Source of the DNA: JAOUEA01 sp963734685
Lineage (GTDB): Bacteria > Actinomycetota > UBA4738 > HRBIN12
Assembly (NCBI GenBank): GCA_963734685.1
Contig: CAVTIC010000007.1
Coordinates: forward strand, 744,001 to 808,000
DNA length: 64,000 nt
Reading direction: 5' to 3'
Of the stretch, positions 46,918 through 55,926 are shown piece after piece. Below the pieces are notes generated by a model. The model did no database searches, was not told where the DNA came from, and was given only the letters and a program-made list of their open reading frames with translations. A program made the position numbers and the translations under genes. Within the stretch, counting starts at the first letter, position 1, and each line of letters starts with the position of its first letter.

Positions 46918-46924
46918 GCAACGT

Positions 46925-46957
46925 TGTGGCTGATGTGACTGGTGTGGCTGATGTGAC
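46925..46957 (+). repeat. Two 15-bp direct repeats before the BldC-like gene
   Basis: TGTGGCTGATGTGAC at 46925-46939 and again at 46943-46957, offset 18 bases, directly before the GGAGGAGG ribosome-binding site. Head-to-tail sites of this kind are what BldC-type proteins are known to bind, so autoregulation is a reasonable guess. Confidence 0.6.
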
Positions 46958-46969
46958 GGAGGAGGCGGC

Positions 46970-47176
46970 ATGGCCGACGCTCAACCGTTCGTGACCGGGG
47001 CGCTGCTCACGGTCGCGGAGGTGGCTGCCGGCATGCGTGTGTCGAACATGACCGTGTACCGGTTGATCAAGAGCGGTGAGCTCCCCGCGGTCCGGGTGGG
47101 CAAGGGATACCGGATCCGTGAGTCCGACCTGCAGCGTTTCCTCGAGGAGCGCTCCGTCCACGTGGAGGGAGCGTAG
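46970..47176 (+). CDS. BldC/excisionase-family small helix-turn-helix protein
   Basis: 68 residues, the same length as Streptomyces BldC. The MerR-like winged helix reads LLTVAEVAAGMRVSNMTVYRLIKSGELPAVRVGKGYRI followed by RESDLQRFLEER, very close to the actinobacterial excisionase-like family (for example Rv0500A). Binds DNA as a small transcription factor. Its stop overlaps the pilM start by one base, so it is probably a local regulator of the pilMNO operon. Direct repeats and a palindrome upstream may be its own sites. Confidence 0.85.
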   Translation: MADAQPFVTGALLTVAEVAAGMRVSNMTVYRLIKSGELPAVRVGKGYRIRESDLQRFLEERSVHVEGA

Positions 47177-48255
47177 TGGCGAAGGGACGCATCGGGCTCG
47201 ACATCGGCTCGACGGCGGTCCGCGCCGTGGAGATCACCGGCGGCGACCCGCCGAACGTCGTGAAGGCGGCGCAGGTGCCGTTGCCGGCGGGAGCCGTGGA
47301 GAACGGTGAGGTGAAGGAGCCGGAGACGGTGTCCGACGCCCTGCGCGAGCTCTGGGAGCGAGGTGGCTTCAAGGGCAGGCGGGTGTACATGGGCGTGGGC
47401 AACCAGCGCGTGGTGGTGCGCGAGATCGCGCTGCCGTACCTGCCCGAGAAGGAGCTGAAGGCGTCGCTCGGCTTCCAGGTGCAGGAGTTCATCCCGATGT
47501 CGGTCGACGAGGCGGTGCTCGACTACGACCCGATCGGCGAGTTCGAGCAGGACGACCGGAGGATGCTGCGCATGCTGCTCGTGGCCGCCCAGCGGCAGAT
47601 GGTCGACACCGTGGTGTCCGCCGCGGCCGGCGCGAAGCTCGAGCCCGTGGGTCTCGACCTGGTGCCCTTCGCGATGGTTCGATCGGTGGGCACGACCGGC
47701 GTCGGCATGGATCTCGAGGACGAGGGCGACGAGGCGGTCATCGACATCGGGGCGCACGTCACGAACATCGTCGTGCATGCGGGAGGCACGGTCCGCTTCG
47801 TCCGCATCCTCCCGTCGGGCGGGCGTGACGTCACGATCGCGATCGCCCGTGGCATCGGGGTGGAGGACGACGTCGCGGAACGGCTGAAGCGCGGCGAAGA
47901 GGTCGAGTTCGAGCAGAGCACCGAGGAAGGTTCGGAGCCGCCCGACGTCTCGCGGGTCAGAGACCTGGCGCTGCAACGGGCGTCGAGCTTCGTCGACGAG
48001 ATCCGGTCCTCCCTCGAGTTCTACACGGCGCAGGCCCAGGGGGCGCGCATCGCGCGGGTGCTCGTGACGGGCGGCGGATCGAAGCTGGACGGCTTCCTCG
48101 ACGTGCTGCGTCAGCGCATCCCCGTGCAGGTCGACGCGGGACAGGTGTTCCAGCACGCGCGGTCGCAGCTCTCGCTGTCCGACGAGGCGCTCGCGGAAGC
48201 CGAGCCCGTGCTGGCGGTGGCGGTCGGTCTCGCGATCCCGGGGAGAGACTCGTGA
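47176..48255 (+). CDS. pilM: Type IV pilus assembly protein PilM
   Basis: 359 residues, start GTG 47176. Actin-like fold with phosphate-1 loop GLDIGSTAVRAVEI, the PilM-typical GVGNQRVVVREIALPYL, connecting VIDIGAHVTNIVVHAGG and adenosine loop VLVTGGGSKLDGF. Binds ATP and the cytoplasmic tail of PilN on the inner face of the membrane. Intact. Followed by pilN with a four-base overlap. Confidence 0.94.
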   Translation: MAKGRIGLDIGSTAVRAVEITGGDPPNVVKAAQVPLPAGAVENGEVKEPETVSDALRELWERGGFKGRRVYMGVGNQRVVVREIALPYLPEKELKASLGFQVQEFIPMSVDEAVLDYDPIGEFEQDDRRMLRMLLVAAQRQMVDTVVSAAAGAKLEPVGLDLVPFAMVRSVGTTGVGMDLEDEGDEAVIDIGAHVTNIVVHAGGTVRFVRILPSGGRDVTIAIARGIGVEDDVAERLKRGEEVEFEQSTEEGSEPPDVSRVRDLALQRASSFVDEIRSSLEFYTAQAQGARIARVLVTGGGSKLDGFLDVLRQRIPVQVDAGQVFQHARSQLSLSDEALAEAEPVLAVAVGLAIPGRDS

Positions 48256-48868
48256 GCCAGGTCAACCTGCTCCCACCCGACGTACTCCAGGCACTGAAAT
48301 ACCGGCGTCGCACGACGGCGGTCGCACTGGCGGGTGCGGTGCTGCTCGTCGCGGTGTTCGGCTTCTACCTCGTGCAGACCGGCCGGCTCGCGAGCATCAA
48401 CGACGACATCGACAACCAAGCCGCCACGAACGCCTCGATCCAGGCCTCGATCGCCGAGAAGCAGAAGTTCGCCGACCTGCAGGCCGAGGCGCAGGCTCAG
48501 CAGCAGCTGCTCGCGGCGGCATACGCGGGTGAGGTGTCGTTCTCCGCCCTGCTGATGGACGTCTCGAGGGCGATCCCGTCCGAGGCGTACCTCGACAACC
48601 TCACGGTGCAGCTGAACCCGGCGGACGTCGCGGCGGCGGAGGGCGCACCGACGAGCCTGATCGGCGGGATCACGTGCGCAGCGGGAAGGCGGTGAGCATC
48701 GACACCCTGTCCGCGTTCCTCACGAGGCTCGAGCAGGTCAAGGGCTGGGTCAACCCCTGGATGCCGACCGTCGCGAGCGACGCCGACACACCCGGGTACC
48801 AGTACTCGGTCAGCGTCGATCTGACCGAGGAAGTCGTCACCGACCGCGGCAAGGGGGCGCAGCCCTGA
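48252..48868 (+). CDS. pilN: Type IV pilus assembly protein PilN (one missing base)
   Basis: 205 residues after repair. VNLLPPDVLQALKYRRRT, the short cytoplasmic peptide that binds PilM, one membrane helix (about 24-44), a coiled-coil segment and a C-terminal alpha/beta domain (VSIDTLSAFLTRLEQ, YQYSVSVDLTEE). One base is missing near 48685 in a glycine codon (GCG GG_ AAG); restoring it joins the two parts. Alignment complex component with PilO. Confidence 0.88.
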
Positions 48869-49478
48869 TGCGCGGGAAACGGGCTCCGCTGATCGCCGCC
48901 GCGGTCGCGCTGGTCGTTGGTGGTGCTGATGGTGGTCTTCCTCGTGCTCCCGAAGATGGGCCAGGTCTCCGAAGCCTCCGACGAGCTCGTGGCCACAGAG
49001 GCGCAACAGGGAACCCTGCGAGTCACAGCTCGCAGCCCTCGAGCAGGCCCAGGCGGCCGCCCCCGAGGCGAAGGCCACGATCCAGGACGTGGAGGAGAAG
49101 ATCCCACCGACCGCCGACGAGGCGGGGATGCTGCTGCTCGTGAAGGGCGCCGCCGTCAGCTCCGGAGTCACGTTGACGACGATCACCCCCGGCGATCCGG
49201 TGCTCGACCCCGTGACGGGCCTGTCGGTGATCACGTTGGCGGTCACGGCCGAGGGCAGCTACTTCGCCCTCACCCAGTTCCTCTACAGCATCGAGACGCT
49301 GCCGCGCGCAGCCAAGGTCGAGAACGCCACGATGGCCCCGGGCGGAGCGACGACCACGACCACGACGAGCACCACGCTGCAGTTGACGACCGGCGTGCTG
49401 ATGTACACGAGCGACCAGAGCGCCGGCCCCGGTTCGGAGCCGGGTCCGACCGAGGACACCGCGGCGGGGGGTGCCTGA
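48868..49478 (+). CDS. pilO: Type IV pilus assembly protein PilO (two +1 frame breaks)
   Basis: 202 residues after repair. Basic N terminus, one membrane helix (about 9-30, IAAAVALVVVVLMVVFLVLP), a coiled coil (SDELVATEAQQ ... QLAALEQAQAAAPEAK), then the PilO ferredoxin-like domain with IPPTADEAGMLLLVKGAAVSSGVTLTTITPG and GSYFALTQFLYSIETLPRAAKVE. Extra bases near 48919 (GTT/GTG) and 49025 (GTC/GTA) are both synonymous doublets. A Thr-rich stretch and acidic tail end the protein. Confidence 0.88.
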
Positions 49479-50083
49479 CGCCGTGCCGCTGACCCCTCGC
49501 GACCGGCGGACGCTGATGGTGGGCGGCGGCATCCTCGGCGTGCTCCTCGTCGGGTTCTTCGTGATGAACCTGCTGACCGGCGGCGGTGGCGAGGAGGCGA
49601 TCCCGACGCTGCCCCCGATCACCGTGAGCCCGGGAGGAGGCGGGGGGCCGACGAGCGTCTCGCCGACGAGCGGCGTGAGCCCGGTTCCGGTCTTCACCGG
49701 CCGTGACCCGTTCTCGATCCCGCCGGGGCTCTCGCCGACCACATCGATCGGACCGAGCGGCAGCGTCTCCGGTCGACCGTCGGGTCGACGTCGGTCGTCG
49801 ACGTCGGTCTCCACGTCGGTGTCGACGAGCGCCAGCCCCGACCGAGCCGGGCGGCGGCTCCAGCCAGGACGTCGGTGGCAAGACCGTCGTCCTGCTCTCG
49901 GTCTTCTCCAGCGGCGGGCAGCCGATGGTGCAGGTCGAGGTCGACGGCGAGGTGTTCAACAACGTCGGCATCGGCGACACGTTCGACAACGGACGGTACG
50001 AGCTGCGGTCGGTCTCGGGGAACTGCGCCACGTTCCTCTACGGGGACGAGTCCTTCACCCTCTGCGCGAACTCGACGAAGTAG
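49471..50083 (+). CDS. PilP-like pilus assembly protein (one +1 frame break)
   Basis: 203 residues after repair; start GTG 49471 or 49483. Short cytoplasmic start, one membrane helix (about residues 15-35, LMVGGGILGVLLVGFFVMNLL), a Ser/Pro/Gly/Thr-rich spacer, then a small beta domain VVLLSVFSSGGQPMVQVEVDGEVFNNVGIGDTF ... CATFLYGDESFTLC with two Cys. The position after pilO and the build suggest the PilP counterpart. The extra base at 49840 is CCC/CCG proline. Last gene of the island; a strong hairpin follows. Confidence 0.65.
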
Positions 50084-50131
50084 CGCCACGAGCTCCGGCG
50101 GTCCGCCCACGGGGGGAGCGGTCGCCGGCTC

Positions 50132-50160
50132 GCGGGGGCGGCCCCACGGGCCGCCCCCGC
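50132..50160 (+). terminator. Terminator-like hairpin at the end of the pilus island
   Basis: GCGGGGGCGGCCC (50132-50144), loop CAC, GGGCCGCCCCCGC (50148-50160): perfect 13-bp stem 48 bases after the PilP-like stop. No T tract, common in high-GC genomes. Confidence 0.7.
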
Positions 50161-50195
50161 ACCACCCGCACGGCGGGACCTCGAGGGACCTTCCC

Positions 50196-50201
50196 TATGA
50201 T
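50196..50201 (+). promoter_or_regulatory. -10 element before aroC
   Basis: TATGAT six bases before the aroC ATG at 50208 and just after the hairpin; a good -10 match pointing to a leaderless aroC message. No -35 recognised. Confidence 0.45.
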
Positions 50202-50207
50202 GTGCGG

Positions 50208-51364
50208 ATGCTGCGCATGCTCACCGCCGGCGAGTCACACGGGAAGGCGTTGGTCGCCGTGCTGGAGGGTCTGCCGGCCGGCGTTCCCGTCGATCCCGGA
50301 GCGGCTCGCCGAGCAACTGGCGCGGCGTCGTCACGGTCACGGTCGAGGCGGTCGCCAGCGCTTCGAGTCCGATCGCGTTCGAGATCCTCAGCGGGGTCCG
50401 GCACGGGCGCACGCTCGGCTCCCCGATCGCGGTCACGATCCCGAACCTCGAGTTCGAGCCGAAGTACGCCCGCCTGATGGGGGTCACCGGGGAGATCGAG
50501 CCTGGGGAACGCCTGACGCGACCTCGCCCGGGACACGCCGATCTCGCCGGGGCCCTGAAGTACGGGTTCGACGACGTCCGCAACGTGCTCGAACGGGCGA
50601 GCGCCCGCGAGACGGCCGCCCGGGTGACAGCCGGCTCGTTCTGCCGCTGGTTCCTGGAGGAGCTGGGGGTGCGGATCGTCTCCCACGTCGTGCGCATCGG
50701 CTCGGTGAAGACGCCGATGCGGAGCCGGCCCCCGACACCGGACGATGTCGAGGCGATCGACCGCTCTCCGGTTCGATGCCTCGATCCGGAAGCGTCGCGG
50801 GCCATGGTGGCGGAGATCGATCGCCTTCGGAAGGCGCGCGACACGGTCGGTGGGATCTTCGAGGTGCTTGCCTACGGCGCGCCCTCCGGCCTCGGCTCCC
50901 ACGTGCACTACGACCGGAAGCTCGACGCGCGCCTCGCGCTCGCGCTGATGAGCATCCAGTCGGTCAAGGGGGTGGAGGTCGGCGACGGGTTCGCCTCGGC
51001 TTCCAAGCCCGGCTCGAGGGCGCACGACGAGATCGTCAGCCGTGACGGCCGCATCGGTCGGCGGACGGCGCGTGCGGGCGGCATCGAGGGAGGCATGAGC
51101 ACCGGCGAACCGATCCGGCTCCGCGCTGCGATGAAGCCGTTCTCGACCGTGCCGAGGCCGCTCGCGACCGTTGACCTCGCTACGCGCGAGCCCGCCGTCG
51201 CGATCAAGCAGCGGACCGACGCGTGCGCCGTCCCGGCCGGAGGCGTCGTCGGCGAGGCCGTGGTGGCGTTCGAGCTCGCGAACGCGATGGTCGAGAAGTT
51301 CGGGGGCGACTCGCTCCCCGAGACGCGCGGCAACCTGGAGCGGTACGTGGAGGGGTTGGGGTGA
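50208..51364 (+). CDS. aroC: Chorismate synthase (two +1 frame breaks)
   Basis: 384 residues after repair. Signatures: LTAGESHGKALVAVLEGLPAG, RRRHGHGRGGRQRFESDRVEILSGVRHGRTLGSPIA, RPGHADLAGALKYGFDDVRNVLERASARETAARVTAG and GGIEGGMSTGEPI. Makes chorismate from EPSP using reduced FMN. Extra bases at 50298 (CCC/CCG) and 50380 (GTT/GTC) are synonymous doublets. First gene of the aroC-aroK-aroB-aroQ run; overlaps aroK. Confidence 0.94.
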
Positions 51365-51858
51365 TCGTCTACCTGGTCGGGATGCCCGGGGCGGGCAAGA
51401 CCGTCGTCGGACGTGAGCTCGCGGGGCGTCTCGGCGTGCCGTTCGTCGATCTCGACATCGAGATCGAGCGGGAGGCGGGCACGACGATCGCGGAGATCTT
51501 CGACGGGGAAGGCGAGGCTGCGTTCCGCGCGCTGGAGGCGGCGGCGTTGGTGAAGGCGAGCACCGAGGACCCCTCGGTCGTCTCGTGCGGCGGGGGCGTC
51601 GTGCTCGAGCCCGCGAATCGGATCACGCTGCGGAACACCGGCACGGCCGTCTACCTCGACGTGCCGATCGAGGCGTTGCGCGAGCGGGTGCCTCCCGCCG
51701 AGGACCGGCCGCTGATCAGGGAGGAAGGCGACCTCGAGCGGCTGCTCGCCGAGCGCGGGCCGCTCTACCGTGAGTTCGCTGCCCACGTGGTCGACGGGAG
51801 CGGTGCACCCGGCGAGGTGGCCGAGGCCATCGTCGAGGAGCTGCGTTGGTCCGCGTGA
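51361..51858 (+). CDS. aroK: Shikimate kinase
   Basis: 165 residues, start GTG 51361 overlapping aroC. P-loop GMPGAGKTVVGRELA, shikimate-binding FVDLDIEIEREAGTTIAEIF, GEAAFRALE, CGGGVVLEPANR and RPLI lid. Intact. Overlaps aroB by 13 bases. Confidence 0.95.
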   Translation: MIVYLVGMPGAGKTVVGRELAGRLGVPFVDLDIEIEREAGTTIAEIFDGEGEAAFRALEAAALVKASTEDPSVVSCGGGVVLEPANRITLRNTGTAVYLDVPIEALRERVPPAEDRPLIREEGDLERLLAERGPLYREFAAHVVDGSGAPGEVAEAIVEELRWSA

Positions 51859-52934
51859 CCGTTCCGGTCGTCGATCGCTCCTACGACGTGGTGATCGGCG
51901 TCGGGGGTCATCGACGAAGCCGGCGCTCTCCTCCCGGAGCTGCCGAAGGCGCGACACGCCTTCGTCGTCGCCGATCGGAGGGTCGCGGAGCGATGGTTCG
52001 ATCGGCTGACGACGGCCTTGGAGCCGAGGGACCTGAGTTGCGTCTTGCTCACGGTGCCGACGGGCGAGGACGCGAAGACCCTCGCCGTCTACGGCACGCT
52101 GTTGCACCAGCTCGCCACCCAGGAAGCCCATCGCGACGACCTCGTGGTGGCGCTGGGCGGCGGCGCCGTCGGTGACCTGGCGGGCTTCGTGGCCTCCACG
52201 TACATGCGAGGGGTGCCGTTCGTCCAGGTGCCGACGACGCTCACCGCTCAGGTCGACGCGGCGATCGGGGGCAAGACCGCGGTGAACCTGCCCGAGGGCA
52301 AGAACCTCGTCGGCACCTTCGCCCAGCCTCGTGCCGTGCTTGCCGACGTGGAACCGCTCGCGTCGCTGGATGAGCGCGACTTCCGCTCGGGGCTCGCAGA
52401 GGTCGCGAAGTACGGGCTGACGCTCGACACCGAGCTGCTCGCGATGCTGGAGACGGGCCCGGGCCGGTGCTCGCCCGCGATCCGGATGCGCTCGAGCCCT
52501 TGGTCGCACGGTGCGTGGCCGCGAAGGCGCGGACCGTCGCCGCCGATGAGCGGGACACGGGGGCCCGTCTGGTCCTGAACTACGGACACACGCTCGGGCA
52601 CGCTCTCGAACGGCTCGATGCGTTCGCCGGCCGTACGCACGGTGAGGCGGTCGCGGTCGGGATGGTCTTCGCGGCCCGCCTCGCCGAGCGGCGCGGCCTG
52701 TCCTCGCCTGGTCTCGCTGCGCGCACGGGACGGCTGCTCGCCTCCCTCGGGCTCGAGACCGACGGCACGCTGCCCCCCGCGGACGAGGTGCTCGCAGCGT
52801 TCCGGATGGACAAGAAGTTCCGCGGGGGAGTGCGGTTCGTCCTGCTGCGCGACGTGGCCGAGCCCGCGGTGGTCGACGACGTGCCGGACGACGAGATCCG
52901 CGCCACGTTGCGGGAGATGGGAGCGACGGCATGA
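51846..52934 (+). CDS. aroB: 3-dehydroquinate synthase (two frame breaks)
   Basis: About 362 residues after repair, TTG start at 51846. NAD-binding VVALGGGAVGDLAGFVASTYMRG, PTTLTAQVDAAIGGKTAVNLPEGKN, FRSGLAEVAKYG and the metal ligands in NYGHTLGHALE and THGEAVAVGM. Breaks: one extra G in a G run at about 51906, and one missing base near 52463 (glycine GG_). Makes 3-dehydroquinate from DAHP. Confidence 0.93.
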
Positions 52935-53365
52935 AGGTGCTGTTCCTGTTCGGACCGAACCTGGGGGCGCTCGGGCGCCGGGAGCCTGCGACGTACGGTC
53001 CCCGAACCCTCGAGCAGATCATGGCCGACGTCGAGCGACGGGCGAGCTCGCTCGGCCACGACGTGGCCTGGCGCCAATCCGACCACGAGGGCGACCTCGT
53101 CGGCTGGGTGCTGGGTGCCGCCGGGGACGGTCACGAGGCCGTCGTCGTGAACCCCGGAGCGCTGTCCCACTACTCGTACTCGCTGCGCGACGCGATCGAG
53201 GCCTGCGGGCTGGCGGTCGTCGAGGTACACATGTCCAACATCGCCGCCCGCGAAGAGTTCCGCCGGCATTCGGTGGTCTCTGAGGTGTGCCGGGCGACGA
53301 TCACCGGCCTGGGGGCCGGTGGCTATCATCTGGCCTTGGAGGCGATGCCGTGGATCACCGACTGA
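52931..53365 (+). CDS. aroQ: 3-dehydroquinate dehydratase, type II
   Basis: 144 residues. LFGPNLGALGRREPATYG contains the catalytic Tyr and Arg; QSDHEGDLVGWV, VVNPGALSHYSYSLRDAI and VEVHMSNIAAREEFRRHS complete the active site (catalytic His). The usual Asn of QSNHEG is Asp here. Overlaps aroB by four bases; the next gene starts inside its end. Confidence 0.92.
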   Translation: MKVLFLFGPNLGALGRREPATYGPRTLEQIMADVERRASSLGHDVAWRQSDHEGDLVGWVLGAAGDGHEAVVVNPGALSHYSYSLRDAIEACGLAVVEVHMSNIAAREEFRRHSVVSEVCRATITGLGAGGYHLALEAMPWITD

Positions 53366-54426
53366 GACGAACCATCCTGGCCGAGCGTCTGGCCTCGCTC
53401 GAGATCGATGCGCTCCTGGTGACTGGGCTCACCAACGTTCGCTACCTCACCGGGTTCACGGGGTCGAACGGGCAGGTCCTCGTCGCCGCCGGCGACGGCG
53501 CGTTCCTCACCGACGGGCGCTACACGGAGCAGGCGAGGCACGAGGTGCCCGACGTCGAGCGAGTCACGTACGCGAGCGCGTTCGGGGAGGCCCTCGCCGA
53601 CCAGGTGGCGCGGCTCGGGATCGAGCGACTGGGGTTCGAGGCACATCACGTGACCGTGCGGTCCCACGAGCGGCTCGCCGAGGCGCTCGGAGTCGTCGAG
53701 CTCGTCGCGTGCGACGAGGAGGTCGAGCGCATCCGCTGGGTGAAGGATGACGAGGAGCTCGAACTGCTGCGCAATGCTCAGGCGGCGACGGATCAAGCCT
53801 TCGATGACATCGTGGAGACGCTCGCCGTCGGGGTGACGGAGCAGCGGGTGGCCCGCGAGCTCGAGATGCTGCTGCGTCGAGACGGCGCGGACGGCCTGTC
53901 GTTCGAGTCCATCGTGGCCTTCGGTGAGAATGCGGCTGAGCCTCACCACGAGCCGGGGCACCGCACCCTCGAGGAAGGCGATGTCATCAAGATGGACTTC
54001 GGCGCCCTCTACGGTGGCTATCACGCCGACATGACGCGCACGATCGCGTTCGGCGAGCCCGCCTCGGAGCTCAAGAAGATCCACGATGTGGTCCGGCAGG
54101 CCCAACAGGCAGGGATCGACGCCGTCCGCGAAGGGGTGAGTGGCGCGGAGGTCGACGCCGCCGCGCGCGAGGTGATCGAGGGCGCCGGGTACGGGGACGC
54201 GTTCACACACGGTCTCGGCCACGGCGTCGGGCTCGATATCCACGAGGGTCCCCGTCTCGGACGTGAGTTCGCCGAGCACGTACTCCCGGCGAAGGCCGTG
54301 GTGACCGTCGAGCCCGGCATCTACGTACCGGGGCTCGGAGGGGTTCGCATCGAGGACATGGTCGAGGTGACCGCGGACGGATGCCGTGTGATCGGCAACG
54401 CCTCGCGCGAGCTGATCGAACTGTAG
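53350..54426 (+). CDS. pepP: Xaa-Pro aminopeptidase (M24B)
   Basis: 358 residues from GTG 53350, preceded by TTGGAGG. N-terminal creatinase-like domain (VTGLTNVRYLTGFTGSNGQVLV), then the pita-bread domain with the five metal ligands: KMDFGALYGGYHADMTRTI (two Asp), HGLGHGVGLDIHEGP (His) and VEPGIYVPGLGGVRIEDMV (two Glu). Removes N-terminal residues before proline. The pepP-efp-nusB order is conserved widely. Confidence 0.93.
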   Translation: MDHRLRRTILAERLASLEIDALLVTGLTNVRYLTGFTGSNGQVLVAAGDGAFLTDGRYTEQARHEVPDVERVTYASAFGEALADQVARLGIERLGFEAHHVTVRSHERLAEALGVVELVACDEEVERIRWVKDDEELELLRNAQAATDQAFDDIVETLAVGVTEQRVARELEMLLRRDGADGLSFESIVAFGENAAEPHHEPGHRTLEEGDVIKMDFGALYGGYHADMTRTIAFGEPASELKKIHDVVRQAQQAGIDAVREGVSGAEVDAAAREVIEGAGYGDAFTHGLGHGVGLDIHEGPRLGREFAEHVLPAKAVVTVEPGIYVPGLGGVRIEDMVEVTADGCRVIGNASRELIEL

Positions 54427-54470
54427 GCCGAGATCGAGGGCACGAGAGGACATCGGGAGCTGATCCGCGC

Positions 54471-55037
54471 GTGAGCGTTTCCACGAACGACTTCAAGAAC
54501 GGCATGACCCTCGAGCTCGACGGGATCCTGTTCCAGATCATCGAGTTCCAGCACGTGAAGCCGGGCAAGGGCGGGGCGTTCGTGCGCACGAAGCTGCGGA
54601 ACGTGAAGACCGGCGCCGTGCTCGAACGCACCTTCAACGCCGGGGTGAAGGTGGGGCTGGCGATCGTCGAACGCAAGGACTACCAGTACCTCTACCTCGA
54701 GGCCGATGCGTTCGTGTTCATGGACCTGCAGACGTACGAGCAGATCAGCGTGCCGGCCGAGACGATGGGCGGGGCGGCCGACTACCTGACCGAGGGCGGG
54801 ATCGCACAGGTCGCGATGCACGAGGGGGTGCCGATCTCGGTGGAGCTGCCGGCGTCCCTGGTGCTCACGATCACGAAGACCGACCCGGGGGTGAAGGGCG
54901 ACACCCGGACCGGCGCCCTGAAGCCGGCCACGCTCGAGACCGGGATCGTCGTCAACGTGCCGCTGTTCGTCGAGGAAGGCGAGCGCGTCAAGGTGGACAC
55001 GCGTACCGGCGAGTACATGGAGCGCGTGAAGGCGTGA
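54471..55037 (+). CDS. efp: Elongation factor P
   Basis: 188 residues, start GTG 54471. Three beta domains: KOW-like DFKNGMTLELDGILFQIIEFQHVKPGKGGAF with the tip Lys in PGKGG, then YLYLEADAFVFMD and a C-terminal DTRTGEYMERVKA. Helps ribosomes make polyproline bonds. No modification genes (epmA/B) are visible nearby. Confidence 0.96.
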   Translation: MSVSTNDFKNGMTLELDGILFQIIEFQHVKPGKGGAFVRTKLRNVKTGAVLERTFNAGVKVGLAIVERKDYQYLYLEADAFVFMDLQTYEQISVPAETMGGAADYLTEGGIAQVAMHEGVPISVELPASLVLTITKTDPGVKGDTRTGALKPATLETGIVVNVPLFVEEGERVKVDTRTGEYMERVKA

Positions 55038-55041
55038 GGTC

Positions 55042-55461
55042 GTGACCACTCGCCGCGATGCGCGGCGTGCCGCCCTCGACATCCTGTACCAGGCGGACGT
55101 GACGGGCGAGAACCCCCAACTCGTGCTCGAGTCATGGGTCGATGCCGGCCGCACGGTGCCGCCTTTCGCCCGCGAGTTGGTCGACGGGGTCGCCGAACAC
55201 GGACCGTCGATCGACCTCCTGCTGGAAGAGCATGCCGAGGGGTGGACCGTCGCCCGTATGGCCGCGCTCGATCGCACGATCCTGCGACTGGCGGTGGAGG
55301 AGCTGTGTTACCGAGACGATGTGCCGGATCCCGTCGCGATCAGCGAGGCCGTGGAGGCCGCATCGGAACTGTCGGCCGACGAGTCGAAGGCGTTCGTGAA
55401 CGGCATCCTCGGCCGTATCGCACGGGATGCCGCGGGACCCGACACCTCGTCGCCGGGGTGA
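55042..55461 (+). CDS. nusB: Transcription antitermination factor NusB
   Basis: 139 residues, all helical. RRDARRAALDILYQADVTGENP opening with the Arg-rich RNA-binding helix, then WTVARMAALDRTILRLAVEEL and PVAISEAVEAASELSADESKAFVNGILGRIA. Binds boxA with NusE for rRNA antitermination. Four bases after efp; faces tatA. Confidence 0.95.
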   Translation: MTTRRDARRAALDILYQADVTGENPQLVLESWVDAGRTVPPFARELVDGVAEHGPSIDLLLEEHAEGWTVARMAALDRTILRLAVEELCYRDDVPDPVAISEAVEAASELSADESKAFVNGILGRIARDAAGPDTSSPG

Positions 55462-55473
55462 CGGCAGCCTCGA

Positions 55474-55674
55474 TCAGGCGTCGGTGGCCGGGGGTTCGGT
55501 CGACTCGGTCGGCTTGGGGGCGGGGGCAGACGTCGGCTCGTCCTCGCCGCCTTCCTTCAGGCCCTTCTTGAACTCGCTCGACGAACGGCCGAGGTTGCGC
55601 GCGATCTCGGGGAGCTTCGTGGCGCCGAAGATCACGGCGATCGCCACGATGCCCACGATGATCCACTCGTTCAT
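55474..55674 (-). CDS. tatA: Sec-independent translocase TatA/TatE-like
   Basis: 66 residues from the ATG at 55674 (minus strand), which has an AAGGAAG ribosome-binding site; an upstream extension is unsupported. One N-terminal helix (MNEWIIVGIVAIAVIFGATKLPEIARNLG) with the TatA hinge F-G-x-x-K-L-P, an amphipathic helix (SSSEFKKGLKEGGED) and a Pro/Thr/Glu tail. Convergent with nusB, 12 bp between stops, no terminator seen. Confidence 0.92.
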   Translation of the reverse strand: MNEWIIVGIVAIAVIFGATKLPEIARNLGRSSSEFKKGLKEGGEDEPTSAPAPKPTESTEPPATDA

Positions 55675-55801
55675 GCGGTTCCCACTTCCTTCCGGGCTCG
55701 ATGCCGATGCTAGCGGCGATCCTGATAGGGGAAGTCTACGCTGGGGGTCCGGCGATGGCACGGAGCCGGGGTGGCGTTCGTCCCACGTGGTCCGCACCGT
55801 G

Positions 55802-55807
55802 TATGCT
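55802..55807 (+). promoter_or_regulatory. -10 element of the pyr operon
   Basis: TATGCT (55802-55807), about 15-35 bases upstream of the PyrR site, so the leader RNA would begin just before the hairpin. TTCGTC at 55777-55782 is a poor -35. Confidence 0.33.
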
Positions 55808-55821
55808 CGCACTCGAACGAG

Positions 55822-55863
55822 CTTCCCCCTTTAAGTCCGGTCCAGCGAGGCCGGGAAGGGAGC
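55822..55863 (+). promoter_or_regulatory. PyrR-binding RNA leader
   Basis: The transcript AAGTCCGGTCCAGCGAGGCC followed by GGGAAGGG (55833-55860) matches the PyrR anti-antiterminator binding loop (UCCAGNGAGG loop closed by CCGG/CCGG, purine bulge, lower stem CUUCC/GGAAG). The Shine-Dalgarno AAGGGAG of the following leader peptide is part of the lower stem. No terminator/antiterminator pair is seen, so binding of PyrR-UMP should block ribosome entry, as proposed for mycobacteria. Confidence 0.75.
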
Positions 55864-55869
55864 AACCGC

Positions 55870-55926
55870 ATGCAGCAGAACATCCGCCTCGCCTCCTCGC
55901 GCGCCCGAGGGGGCGTTCCTGTATGA
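55870..55926 (+). CDS. 18-residue leader peptide coupled to pyrR
   Basis: ATG 55870 to TGA 55924-55926 encodes MQQNIRLASSRARGGVPV. It has the only good ribosome-binding site in the leader (AAGGGAG at 55856-55862), and its stop codon overlaps the pyrR ATG (ATGA at 55923). pyrR itself has no Shine-Dalgarno site, so its translation probably depends on ribosomes finishing this peptide. The peptide sequence itself shows no known domain or pyrimidine-codon attenuation pattern. Confidence 0.55.
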   Translation: MQQNIRLASSRARGGVPV

